Source of the DNA: Chara braunii
Lineage: Eukaryota; Streptophyta; Charophyceae; Charales; Characeae
Length of the DNA stretch: 21,321 nt
Assembly: GCA_003427395.1 (NCBI GenBank)
Contig: BFEA01000249.1
Span: 662,851-684,171 of the forward strand
Reading direction: 5' to 3'
Position numbers and translations under genes: made by a program. Below, one piece after another: positions 7,836-16,491 of this stretch. Within the stretch, counting starts at the first letter, position 1. Each line of letters starts with the position of its first letter. The notes under the pieces were generated by a model. The model worked only from the letters and a program-made list of their open reading frames with translations. It was not told where the DNA came from and did no database searches.

Positions 7836-8171
7836 AAACAAAACACGGAATGAGTGCATCTTTCCACATATGATGCAAGGATTGCTATAAATAGTAACGG
7901 ATGTATTTGGCCACCATCTGAGGGCTCATTCACTTGTCCCTTTTTTGTTTCGTGTGCAGTGAGGCCCAAAGACTTGAGATCATGTATGTGATGTAGCAGC
8001 ACAGCATTGCGGCACTGCCTTGCCCTTGTTCGTAACAAGTAGAGGGTTACTACTGTTTCCCCCCTAGCGTAACTCACCTTGATCATGAATGTATATGAGA
8101 TATTTTCTGTTTTCCGTTTCTTTTTCTTCTTCCCCCCATCAGAACTCACCTTGATCATGAATATATGATTA
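7836..8171. other. spacer between the two inverted LTRs
   Basis: No coding sequence recognised. It contains a 20-bp exact direct repeat at 8071-8090 and 8143-8162, separated by a pyrimidine-rich tract, the second copy lying 9 bases from the inverted LTR. Confidence 0.6.
8071..8162. repeat. 20-bp exact direct repeat, 72-bp period
   Basis: AACTCACCTTGATCATGAAT occurs at 8071-8090 and 8143-8162. The copies continue as GTATATGA and ATATGATT. It is too long for a retrotransposon target duplication (normally 4-6 bp), so it is a separate small duplication. Confidence 0.85.
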
Positions 8172-8637
8172 TGCAATCAGACTCGCATACTTCGTCACTT
8201 CACATGCATACAAACAGATGGTGATTCACACTGGCGCATAGCGCCCAACTCAAAGCTCGAAGATAGGGAAACCAAGACACAGTTCAGATATAAGCTCGCT
8301 TCAACAGGCTATGGTGCATCAGCACCCACACATCGCAACTCTTGTGACTGTGTCCAACAACACTGTTCGCTTCACACTTCAACTCCGGATCACCCTGGAT
8401 ACCCCACACACACTCTGCACACACACTCTGCACACACACGAATACACACCTATCACTAACCTACGGCAGCTATGGCCGCCAGCTAACACTAATCTACAAG
8501 CAGCTATGGCTGCACTAACTCCCTTCAGCCCACTTGGACTTCAGGCTCCTCTGCAGACCACCTCGCACAAGTCACCGTGGCAGCGCTTCCACATGGCTTC
8601 CGCAGGAATGAATCAATGGCTGTGCGCGGCCTCTTGA

Positions 8638-8643
8638 TTTATA
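8638..8643 (-). promoter_or_regulatory. TATA box of inverted LTR
   Basis: TTTATA on the + strand, i.e. TATAAA on the minus strand, in the same context as the + LTR box (AGAAGTATAAATCAAGAGGC). Confidence 0.65.
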
Positions 8644-8744
8644 CTTCTGTAACTCGTTGGTCTGCCTCTTTCCACCGGGCCCATGGTGCACACAGTCCCC
8701 CTTGGTACTTGCTGACTGTGCAAAGTGAGACTGGGAGCTATGGA

Positions 8745-9124
8745 TGGTTTAATTAAAAAAGTGTCATTTTAATAAATCACTAAAAATCCTACTCTATGTT
8801 TTTGAATATTAAATATAAATAAATTAACACAAAAGAGGTATTATCTATAGGTATTATATATATAATATAGGTATTATTGTCTATCTATATTCTTTTGTTA
8901 TTACATATCTTATTGTATATTTTTGTATATTACATATCTTATTGTTTATTATTATATTCGGATTTAATTGTCAAATAATACAATTTAAAAATAATAGAAA
9001 ATTGAATAGAAAATTAGAGAACATTCATCCTCAATAATAGAAAAGAAATAATGCTTGAATCTATTGAATCATGTTAATTACATAGATATGTTGTCTTTTG
9101 ATATATCTTCATTAATTCTTTAAA
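8745..9124. other. AT-rich insertion inside the inverted LTR
   Basis: About 380 bp, very AT-rich, replacing a U3 segment present in the other LTR. It contains repeats of ATTACATATCTTATTGT (about 8900-8945) and TAGGTATTAT (about 8840-8875). No ORF, no clear terminal inverted repeats and no obvious target duplication were found. It could be a small non-autonomous element, organellar DNA or filler; I do not recognise it. Confidence 0.65.
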
Positions 9125-9463
9125 TTCTCTCTTCCGGACCTTCCGGAAGACCGTGGACTTGGCCTTTCAGTACTGTAGCAGCTACGACCTTGACTCTTCA
9201 GGGCTGTAGCAGCTACAACTTTGACCCTTCGGGATATCTACAGCTATGGCTTCTGGAACTGTCTAAGACCTCTACTCGACAGGTCTACAGATCGAATCCC
9301 CTACAACCTACGGACCTAAAACAGCCTACCAACTGTTTGCGAATACACAGGTTACGGGTTCAAATACTCAGGGGTCAGCTCGATACTGTACATGGGTGAG
9401 GTTAGGTCTGGGGATCAAACCCCGGGATCTGCATCTGCCTCTGCGAAGGTGAAAACCGGTTCA

Positions 9464-9491
9464 TCTATCTTCTTCTTCTAATTCTTCTTTT
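9464..9491 (-). other. polypurine tract of the inverted element
   Basis: On the minus strand the bases directly before the LTR are a run of AGAAGAAGAAGATAGA type, almost purely purine. It abuts TGAACCGG, as expected for the plus-strand primer of an LTR element. It shows that the missing body of this second copy once lay to the right. Confidence 0.7.
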
Positions 9492-9502
9492 TTATATTTT
9501 CT

Positions 9503-9709
9503 GAAGGGCAATGGCCTTGAGATATCATCGTGGAACTGACTGGCCCCAGGTTTTTTTTTTTTTTTTTTTAAAGGGGAATGGGCTTGAGATAACATAGTGG
9601 AACTGACTGGCCCCAGATAATTCAGATTTTTATTTTTTATTTTTTATTTTTTATTTTTTATAAAGGGCAATGCCCTTGAGATATCACTGTGGAAGTGACT
9701 GGCCCCAGG
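9503..9709. repeat. three copies of a 47-bp repeat separated by T-rich tracts
   Basis: Copies at 9503-9550, 9571-9617 and 9662-9709 share AAGGGCAATGGCCTTGAGAT and GTGGAACTGACTGGCCCCAG with a few substitutions. The spacers are T19 (9551-9569) and an (ATTTTTT)n tract (about 9626-9660). Each unit contains a short inverted repeat (GGGCAATGCCC in copy 3). Confidence 0.9.
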
Positions 9710-11165
9710 CAATTCAGAAATTCATTCAACAAGTTCCATCTGAATTCAAGCTCACGTCTGCATTTCAACAGTTCATGGGTGTACCAACCGAGCCAGGCCC
9801 GTCGGTATGATACAGTCAGTCATGATAAGGGTGTGGTGCGTTTGGGGGAAGATGGTAGATCTGCCGGCATTCATCTGCAGGTGGTCTGCATTGCACGGAC
9901 AAGTCTCCTCTGGGCAGTCTTACACACAACGGGCACAGTGTACTTACGGTTCCCAGGATGCAATGGATATCATCTTGTTGGATTTAATGTCCTGAAACCA
10001 GAAACGTCCTTGGGTTATTCCTCCGGCTTCGCAAGTCGTTGAATAGCACTTTGGAGTTGTTTATAGTTCACACCGGGTGCAATGCAGCTGACGACAATGT
10101 GCAACTGACTTGCCTTGATTGCTGACAGGTTGGCCCAAACCCCCGCAAACACGTCTTGGAGCTGCCATGTTCCAGTTCGGCTAATCTTGATAGAGTTCCA
10201 AGCCAAGCCAAGCCAAGTAGCTGCGAGGAGGGATGACCATGATAAATTGCAGAAGGTCATTTTCTTACCATGCTGCAAGCCAGCAGTTTGTGGCATCAAT
10301 GGAATAGGAACATAATTGAACAGTTATGTTAGCCTCTAAGAAGTTGTTGCATTGCTGCTGGGAGTAGCTCGTCACTGCAAGGATAGTCTCAGCGTTCGAC
10401 AGGATCAGCTGGGATAGTATTGTCTCTACGGTGAACAGGGTCAGCTGCTGTTGTCTATCCTTTTTGACAAACAGCGTTGAGTATCAGTTGCTGTGAGGGG
10501 GTATACAGGGTACAGTTCAACACTGGTGATACAGCTCAACACGTGTGTTTGTGCCTGGTGTAGTTCAAGACTGATTTGTGTGTGTGGGACATCGCTATGG
10601 GCCTTGAGTTGCTTCTTGTGCGAGTGGTTGGTTTGGCTTGCGGGCTGCGTCCACATGGATCACAGGCTGACTAACATTTTGGAGGTTGGTTGGCTTTCTT
10701 TCAGGATGCGTTGGCTAACTTGGAACGAAGGTGTTTCATGCCAGAACTCTGCTGTTACAGATTCTAAGTGAGACGTCTTAACTTCAGAAAGATCTTCATC
10801 ATTTTTTTTTAATTGATTCTGAGATTAGTTGCTAGATGTCAAACATACTGGTTGGCAGTATCAGTGGAATGTATATCTGGCCCGGTAGATGTTTTGTCAT
10901 ATCACAGTTTTACGGAGGCATGTGTAGCTGATTTCTTGAAATGCCTGCTTTGTCTCTCTGCCTACTAATGCTGACGGGACGCGGGCTGCATACGTGGAGG
11001 CCGCTGGGGGTGCCAACCGTATGATGTGTGATCTGCGGCTGTTGTCTTGCGTCTAACTTTCCACAACGTCTAAATGTCGGCACGTATGTCATTTGCCGCG
11101 GTTGCGGCCAGCCCTCAGATGAAAGATTGTGAGACGTCCGATGTGAAATCTGACGCGCCTGTCCC
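9710..11165. other. unassigned sequence, no recognisable gene
   Basis: Short frames exist on both strands (for example + 9689-10042 and + 10493-10771) but none shows a domain, a credible start or composition distinct from its antisense frames. AGCCA is repeated four times at about 10200-10218. It may contain exon or untranslated remnants of a host gene, but I see no evidence strong enough to call one. Confidence 0.4.
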
Positions 11166-11840
11166 GACACAGAAATGTGTTTGGGAAAAAAAAAAAAGGT
11201 GAGTGGCTCGTTTTCAATGCATTTGGTCCAGATACAGGGCTGGGTGTACGTGCGGTGTTTTATAGTGGAGCGATGCCCTTTCTCGAGTCAGGAGATCCGT
11301 GCTGTTGAAGCTTCAAAAAAAAATAAAAAAAAAATGAAACTCTGAAGGGACGCAAAGGTCTGTGCTTTGGTCGATGTGCTTGGGTCTGTTTCTGGGGCAG
11401 GTTCATTTGTTTTTTTTAACTTTAGGGTGCGGGGTCTCTTTCCGGTTGAGAGCAGGGTGCATGGAGTTAGCCGCTTTCTGCAGTCGTGAAATGTTAGGGG
11501 GCAAAAAAAAAAGAACGAAGGAAAAGAGAAGTCAGGCCGGCCCACCTACACGACCTGCCTGCCCAACTACGCGACCTGTCTGCACTATTGGACGTACCTG
11601 CCCTAGGTCCCCTACGTGCACAATTGGACGAGCCTACCTTGCGCGACCTACCTTACACGACCTACCCCACACAACCAACCTGCACTCTAGACGTCCCTGC
11701 CCGGACCAACCTACCTGCACTGGTGGACATGCCTACCATACATGACCTGATCACGCTGTCGAGCGCATTGGCTTCTGCCTTTTTGCAAAGCGCGGGAGCC
11801 CTCTCGGCTATGTCAGGCAGGAGTAAAATAAACTAACTCA
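11166..11840. other. low-complexity region with degenerate GACCTACC repeats
   Basis: A-rich runs at 11186-11197, 11313-11333 and 11503-11512 are followed by degenerate repeats (about 11545-11750). Units such as CTGCACTATTGGACGTACCTGCC, in variants near 11579, 11617, 11679 and 11717, alternate with CGACCTACCTTACA-type blocks. The Cys/Thr/Pro-rich ORF at 11362-11745 is a translation of these repeats, not a gene. Confidence 0.6.
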
Positions 11841-12191
11841 AGAGACAACTTAGGACGATGCATAAATAATCACGCGGACCATCGAGATGGATGCGGTTGC
11901 ATCGCTCCTTCGTCGCTCTAGCCGGGTGCGGCAGATGTACTTCCCACGGTCCCCTACGACAGGATAGGTTTTCGCGGGGCACATCTTGCCTTCCATGAGG
12001 GGCTGTCACCACCCTTAGGGGTGTATCCCTACCGAGCTAACCTTTTACATGCAATTGCAGAGGTAGGTCAACCGAGGGCGTTTGCTCGTTCGCTGGAGTA
12101 TAGGTACGCTTAGTTAATGCCAAGCGTAGACGTATGACGCTGCCTTCGGCCTACGAGGTGAGATAAAGGTATAGTCTAACCTATAGTAAAA
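11841..12191 (+). other. sequence adjoining the LSU rRNA fragment, possibly organellar intron
   Basis: No ORF. Small stem-loops are visible (AGCGT...ACGCT near 12125-12145, then GCCTTCGGC near 12143-12151). AAGGTATAGTCT at about 12166-12177 resembles the conserved S segment of group I introns (AAGATATAGTCC type). This sits directly before the rRNA exon-like sequence, so it could be the 3' part of an intron that travelled with the rRNA. No matching R segment was found; this is a weak inference. Confidence 0.3.
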
Positions 12192-12523
12192 ACTAGAGAT
12201 GATTGGAAAGGCCAATCAAACTCGGAGATGGCGGGTTTTTCGCGAAACCTATTGAGGTAGAACGTGTAATCTTCATTGCAAGAGGTGTAGAGCACTCGAT
12301 GGGCTAGGGTGGCCCAAAGCTTGACCAACCCCAAGGAAACTCTGAATACTTGCAACTGAGCATCGCGCAGACAGACTTTGGGTGCTAAGATCCAAAGTCA
12401 AAAGGGAAACAGCCCAGATTGTACTATAAGGTCCTAAAGCAATCACTTAGTGGGAAAGAAAGTGATCGAGCAATTACAACCAGGAGGTGGGCTTGGAAGC
12501 AGCCATCCTTTGAAGAAAGTGTA
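12192..12523 (+). pseudogene. rnl: mitochondrial large-subunit rRNA fragment (NUMT)
   Basis: The sequence follows plant-type mitochondrial LSU rRNA in order: GGAAAGGCCAATCAAACTC, GAGCACTCGATGGGCTAGGG, CCAACCCCAAGGAAACTC, GGGTGCTAAGATCCAAAGTC, AGGGAAACAGCCCAGA, AGCAATCACTTAGTGGGAAA, CCAGGAGGTGGGCTTGGAAG and AGCCATCCTTTGAAGAAAG. In bacterial numbering this is roughly the domain II segment ending near position 1210. The nuclear 28S and the plastid 23S differ in these blocks. The similarity stops abruptly at 12523, before the expected ATAGCTCACTGG. It lies among nuclear retroelements, so it is best read as mitochondrial DNA transferred to the nucleus. Confidence 0.9.
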
Positions 12524-13080
12524 GTGGACCCGAACGTTGTCCGTCTCTTAGGGCGTTGAACTCCTAGGTACGAAACAAACGTCGGTCGACTAGCATGGTC
12601 TCAACCGAACGTGAAACCCACAATATAATCCTAATCCCTTCATAATTCGCTTATCACAAATAAATAAAATTAATACACTTTTATCAAATCGCACAAGATA
12701 GCATTTGGACTTGATGAGATGATCTACCAAAGTTATTCTTTCCGGCCTAAATGATTGAAGAGACCATTATACCGCCGCTTCTGAGTTGGAGGTTCGATAT
12801 TGACGAAAGATTAGGAAGGAGAACCTAACCGTTCACTTACGGTTGGGTCTTTCGACACCTGCTAGACCCTGCCAATAATAATTTCTGCAAGTAAATTCCA
12901 TTGCTACCATGCAGATCAACAAGTGATATGGTTACTGGTCGAAGTTTGAATTCTCGGTTCGACCACACCCCCGCAATATACATAACTCAATTAGAGATGC
13001 GTATAAATTTTGTTGGTTGCTTTGTCCTCTTACCCAATAATTACCCTTTCCATATCTTGAAGAAAAAAAAAAAAAAAAAG
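12524..13080. other. flank of the rRNA fragment, no gene
   Basis: Sequence right of the rRNA match becomes AT-rich from about 12620. It holds a 10-bp stem-loop at 12823-12848 (ACCTAACCGT, loop TCACTT, ACGGTTGGGT, one G-T wobble). An A-run ends the block at about 13062-13079. It could be intron or intergenic mtDNA of the same insertion, but I recognise no gene. Confidence 0.4.
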
Positions 13081-13088
13081 ATATATAT

Positions 13089-13137
13089 GAAGCGCTACTT
13101 GCGCTTCCTGAAGTAACTGGGACTTATAGTCCCCAGT
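13089..13137. other. two adjacent hairpins
   Basis: GAAGCGC, loop TACTT, GCGCTTC (13089-13107) is perfect. ACTGGGAC, loop TTATA, GTCCCCAGT (13116-13137) has one bulged C. They lie 8 bases apart, right after the A-run, and could be a structured RNA or organellar fragment. Confidence 0.6.
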
Positions 13138-13196
13138 GAAGATGATAGGCGGCCGTTGCAAACGGGCATCCACAGTTTTTTAAGGAAAAATCCTCT

Positions 13197-13198
<2 letters not shown>

Positions 13199-13230
<32 letters not shown>

Positions 13231-13312
13231 NTTTTTTTTAGATTTTGTTTGAGATTTTTTGCTTAGATTTTTTTTCTTTTAGATTTCGTTTAGATTTTTT
13301 TATTACTTATGG
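13199..13312. repeat. poly-T tract with N and degenerate TAGATTTTTT repeats
   Basis: A long T run from 13199 is broken by N at 13231, then (T)AGATTTTTT/TAGATTTCGTT units continue to about 13310. The run length is unreliable because of the gap. Confidence 0.9.
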
Positions 13313-13700
13313 ATTGAAAGACCCACCCATTCGTTTTCGGACAAACGGGACGAAAGAATGAAAAAAAAAAAAAAGAGGAGAGCAAAAAAAATAAAGTACG
13401 ACTGTGACAGACTGTTTCGTTGGACTTCACCGACTCACGCTTGACTGTCCATCTCTGGATGGACAGAGCCCGAATGAATTGGCCGCGTTGTGTGCCTACA
13501 TTCACGAAGACAGGAACGACCTTTTTTTTGTTTTTTCTTTCCTTTTTCTCTTCGTTTTTTCTTTCCCCTCTCAGCTAGACGAGCAGATGCGCCTGTTCGT
13601 GATGAAAACAGGCAACTGTTGTGTGGCTAGCGCCCGAACCTGGCAACGTACGAGTCCAGGTGAGGCGCGTTTAGGGGAGTAGGAAAAGATGGAAAAAAAA
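13313..13700. other. unassigned region with a perfect hairpin and a pyrimidine tract
   Basis: CTGTCCATC, loop TCTG, GATGGACAG (13445-13466) is a perfect 9-bp hairpin. A short open stretch around it (reading DGQSPNELAALCAYIHEDRND on the + strand) is followed by a T/C-rich tract (13522-13572) ending CCTCTCAG, which looks like an intron 3' end. Evidence for a spliced gene is thin. Confidence 0.35.
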
Positions 13701-14400
13701 AAAATGTCGCGAATTTAATCGCGACGTAGCACCAGATGCAGCACTAGAAGCATCTAGTTCCTAAGGTGAAAGCATTCAACAGTCAATTTTCAATCGCTTG
13801 ATACAACCATTTTGGACTGCGTCTGGCCGCGGGTGAAGGCCAGATGCATTACTAGGGCCGGGAACTTGAATCCCCTAAGGGAACATCAAGATTTCCAGCC
13901 CTCGATCGTCTGAGATCAAGGGTCAGGCCCTGATCCGAGTTTTTGGTTGAGGACAAAGTTGCTGCCCTCAACCCTCGGCTAGCTATAAAAGAAGCCAGCA
14001 GCGAGCCACCAACATTCATGCGTTTCTGATGTTGCCGGCATTTCACTTCAGTGCGTGCTGGCTGCTGAAGAAGTAGTTGTTGGCTGGAGTGGATGGTTAG
14101 AGAGGTGGAGAGTGGAGGTCTACAAGAGGGTTGAGGTTCGAGGCTGACATAACCACCATCTCTGCAATGAGGGAGAAGGCCGCTGAAGTGATGCAGCTGC
14201 AGCATAGCTGGAGGAGACGCGTGCTGCCATAGTCGCGGTCGTTGGCAGCAGCGCAAGGGAGGTGCTGTCTGTCTAACACAGCAGCGTTTTCAACAGTGAG
14301 GGGGAGGTGTTGCGCGACCATCACGGCAACGGCAGCCATTGTTGGAAAAGTGTTGGGGAGATGCTGCGTGGTTTTGGGGGCAACGACAATTTTCGTTGAT
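13701..14400. other. unassigned region, no gene
   Basis: No domain recognised in any frame. CCATAG-centred short palindromes (for example GCTGCCATAGTCGC near 14224) resemble those in the LTRs. Confidence 0.4.
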
Positions 14401-14409
14401 GTACTGCGG

Positions 14410-14562
14410 GAGCGCTGCTAAATTTTTGTAGTGGCGGCACGAGTTTTTTTTGTGTGGCGACGAGGAAGCGCTGCTGAAATTTTGCAACGGCGACAGGTAT
14501 TTGGTGGTGGTAACGCGCGAAATTTTGCAGCGGCAGCATTGGTATTTGGTGGTGGTAACACG
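14410..14562. repeat. degenerate tandem repeat, 43-44 bp unit
   Basis: Units 14476-14518 and 14519-14562 share GAAATTTTGCA(A/G)CGGC and GGTATTTGGTGGTGGTAAC. A more diverged partial unit begins near 14412 (GCTGCTAAATTTTTGTAGTGGC). Frames on both strands across it are repeat translations. Confidence 0.8.
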
Positions 14563-15251
14563 GAAACGCTACAGGATTTTGGCAACATGTACTGGATTTA
14601 ACGACAATGGTGCGGAAGCGCTGCCGATTTTTGACGGTGGTGGAGGCAGTATTTTTGCGCTGACTGCAAAAAGCGGTGTCTGGGCATTGGTGCAGGGAAG
14701 GTGTCGCCGAAGTGATAGTGCACTTTGAAGTGGTATAAGTGTGACGCAGCAGTGACTCAGTGATATTGAAGGCAAGTGACGGCGGCACTTAAGTGCTATC
14801 AAATTATCGGGAGTGATTGTATGTTGGGGAAGTCTCGTGGCAGGTGATCACTTTTGAAGGAGAAGTTGTAGACACCTTGTTGACGACTTGTTGTGACGAT
14901 CCTTTTATCAAGCGGCGAGGTTCTAAACGGTCTTCTTGAGTGAACCGTTTTTGCAAACTTCACTTAAGGTTAGTCTGCTATTTAGTTGACTCAGTTTCCC
15001 TTGCACACCTGTGTGAACCCACACCTTGCATGACCTTGCTTCAAATTAAGGGAAAAGGTAGAGTGAGATGTGTGACGTCATGCATGTGAAAAGGGCCGAC
15101 TTTGGTTGGGGAATGGATGATTTCAAATTGTTTTTTTTTTTTTGTTGATTGTCCAGGTAGGGCAAGGAATATGTGTGAGAAGAGATCGGCATTTTGCTTG
15201 CTCAAGCGAGGATGAAAATGTTACTCTTCTTCAACTCTTGACCTGTCTGTA
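14563..15251. other. unassigned region with ACGT-type element
   Basis: No gene. Contains an inverted repeat AAACGGT (14925-14931) and ACCGTTT (14944-14950), and a perfect TGACGTCA palindrome at 15073-15080, an ACGT-core site of the kind bound by bZIP factors. It stands 180 bases upstream of the short acidic frame at 15252, so a promoter role is conceivable but not shown. Confidence 0.35.
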
Positions 15252-15480
15252 TGTCAAAAGAAGAATATAGTGAAAAAGAAGAATTGATAGGTGCCGAAAA
15301 AATGGAATTCGTGGATGACGAAAATGAAGATAAGAAATAATTTAGTATCTTCCCCCAAGGATCATCCCGTTCTACCCCGAACGACCATTTCCCTCTGTAC
15401 TCGTCCCAAAAAAAGTTTTAACTCCTCCTTCGAACTATTTGCTGATTCGTCTAAGTCAACCCTCAGCAGGAAGGTATAGA
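15252..15480 (+). pseudogene. short acidic reading frame, shifted into a Ser-rich frame
   Basis: From ATG 15252 a frame of about 30 codons is very acidic (MSKEEYSEKEELIGAEKMEF, then DDENEDKK) and ends TAA. The next frame over (from about 15330) stays open to 15479 and is Ser/Pro/Lys-rich (NNLVSSPKDHPVLPRTTISL). The abrupt switch suggests one broken coding segment. I do not recognise the protein. It precedes the larger unknown frames at 15988-16880 on the same strand. Confidence 0.3.
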
Positions 15481-15943
15481 GAAAATGTTTACACCTAGAG
15501 ATTGGGACTTCTTCTCTCTGGGAGGCATCCGGAGCAGGGGTTCGTTGCTTTAGGAGCCAACCCTGTTATTGACCCAGAGTGGACCGTTTAACGGGGGAAT
15601 ACCATGCTGTATTGCGGTGGAGCCAGCCCAACTTTTGGGACCTGAACAATGTGTTGGGGCGAGGAGGAGGGGTATTACAAACCACTTTCTAGAGGGTAGG
15701 ATGTCCTGCAGTAAAGGGTAGTCGTTTTCTCATACTTTCAAGTAGGGAGGACTTAATTTAACACCTTCCTTTGGGTGGCCGTCTTAGACGCCACCAACGC
15801 ATGGGGAACTGGTGCCAAAAAAAGCCCGGTTCATATCTCAAATATTGTTAAAGAAGTGCAAGTAGGCACTACTTTCATGGTAGGACCGTGACACAAGAAT
15901 CACGGCCCGGGGGGCGGGAATGAGAATTGAGTACAGAGATAGG
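15481..15943 (+). other. probable degenerate coding sequence between unknown ORFs
   Basis: All three + frames are broken by stops, yet each has protein-like islands, for example FTPRDWDFFSLGGIRSRG (about 15488-15541) and FNTFLWVAVLDATNAWGTGA (about 15757-15816). This is the pattern of coding DNA after several indels. No family is recognised. It could equally be organellar intergenic DNA. Confidence 0.3.
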
Positions 15944-15953
15944 TATATATAAA
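15944..15953 (+). promoter_or_regulatory. TATA box upstream of unknown ORF
   Basis: TATATATAAA stands 35 bases before the ATG at 15988, leaving room for only a very short untranslated leader. Candidate promoter only; AT-rich chance occurrence is possible. Confidence 0.4.
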
Positions 15954-15987
15954 TTTATTTTAACAAAGTCGTTACTCTGTCGTTCAG

Positions 15988-16491
15988 ATGTCCACAGGAG
16001 CAATTCGATTATTCAGCACACGTGAGGCGCCGATAGATTGGATAACAATGCCGACACGATCACGTGTTGGTATGATACGAAAAGGACGTCTGGTTTATAA
16101 CCCGCATGAACTTTTCTCGAAACTAAATGAGCTGTGGTTTTGGGATGGAAGTGTGAGGAACCCACTGCGGAATTATATTTTCTTGGTAGAGCATAAACGA
16201 TATATTGTGCGGTATGAATTTGCACCTCCTAATCCATCCCGAGATTACGGGGACATGAATCTCGTCGTTGTTCATGAAACAAATCTAGTTATAGAAGACA
16301 TTCCTGAGGTTAGACGAATATTTCTCTATATTGTGTTGTGGCTAAATGATCAGCAAGGTCCGTTCGGTCTTTTTCATCATGTGAGGCGGGTGCGAGCAAA
16401 TAGATTTTGCACTTCTAGCTCTCTGAATGCTTTGACGTCATCGCATTCGATAACGAAGCTTGTGAGATCCAGGAACGTCTCTTTCAACTGA
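15988..16491 (+). CDS. unrecognised ORF A, 167 aa
   Basis: Begins MSTGAIRLFSTREAPIDWIT. It has a mixed alpha/beta composition rich in Arg, Trp, Tyr and Val, with no signal peptide, no clear membrane helix and no familiar catalytic motif. Notable segments are KLNELWFWDGSVRNPLRNYI, YIVRYEFAPPNPSRDYGDMN and IPEVRRIFLYIVLWLNDQQG. Composition becomes Ser/Arg-rich after about residue 135, where another frame (from 16419) starts to look more protein-like. I infer the true sequence leaves this frame near 16400 and that the last about 30 residues are an artefact of a frameshift. The start is preceded by TTCAG, which could also be a splice acceptor. A host, viral-relic or mobile-element origin cannot be told from sequence alone. 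Confidence 0.5.
   Translation: MSTGAIRLFSTREAPIDWITMPTRSRVGMIRKGRLVYNPHELFSKLNELWFWDGSVRNPLRNYIFLVEHKRYIVRYEFAPPNPSRDYGDMNLVVVHETNLVIEDIPEVRRIFLYIVLWLNDQQGPFGLFHHVRRVRANRFCTSSSLNALTSSHSITKLVRSRNVSFN

Larger units (their letters stand above)
8172..9463 (-). repeat. inverted, diverged LTR of the same family, interrupted
   Basis: Read on the minus strand it begins TGAACCGGTTTTCACC (9463 leftward) and ends GAGTCTGATTGCA (8172), collinear with the + LTR. In the TATA block only about eight of some 85 positions differ by eye; elsewhere there is more divergence and indels. TATAAA lies at 8638-8643 (minus). The part matching + LTR 7160-7250 is missing and about 380 bp of AT-rich DNA sits there instead. 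A polypurine tract adjoins its start, so it is a 3' LTR rather than a solo LTR; the 5-base flanks (GATTA and TCTAT) do not match, consistent with that. Confidence 0.88.

Noticed and set aside
7457-8176. Minus-strand ORF of 239 aa across the LTR end and spacer
   Set aside because: Contains two N codons and a perfect repeated block from the suspect 96-bp duplication; crosses the LTR boundary; no domain.
8311-8637. + strand ORF rich in Thr/His
   Set aside because: Lies inside the inverted LTR, antisense to its R/U5; repeat translation.
8172-9463. Inverted LTR as a solo LTR
   Set aside because: The 5-base flanks do not match and a polypurine tract abuts its start, so it is a 3' LTR of a truncated copy.
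11362-11745. + strand ORF with repeated Thr/Arg/Cys/Pro blocks
   Set aside because: Translation of the degenerate GACCTACC repeats.
12192-12523. Nuclear 28S or plastid 23S rRNA
   Set aside because: The conserved blocks follow mitochondrial LSU wording (for example AGCAATCACTTAGTGG) rather than nuclear or plastid rRNA.
14321-14788. Minus-strand ORF of 155 aa, Ser/Pro/Gln-rich
   Set aside because: Spans the 43-bp tandem repeat; overlapping frames on both strands are equally open, so no coding signal.
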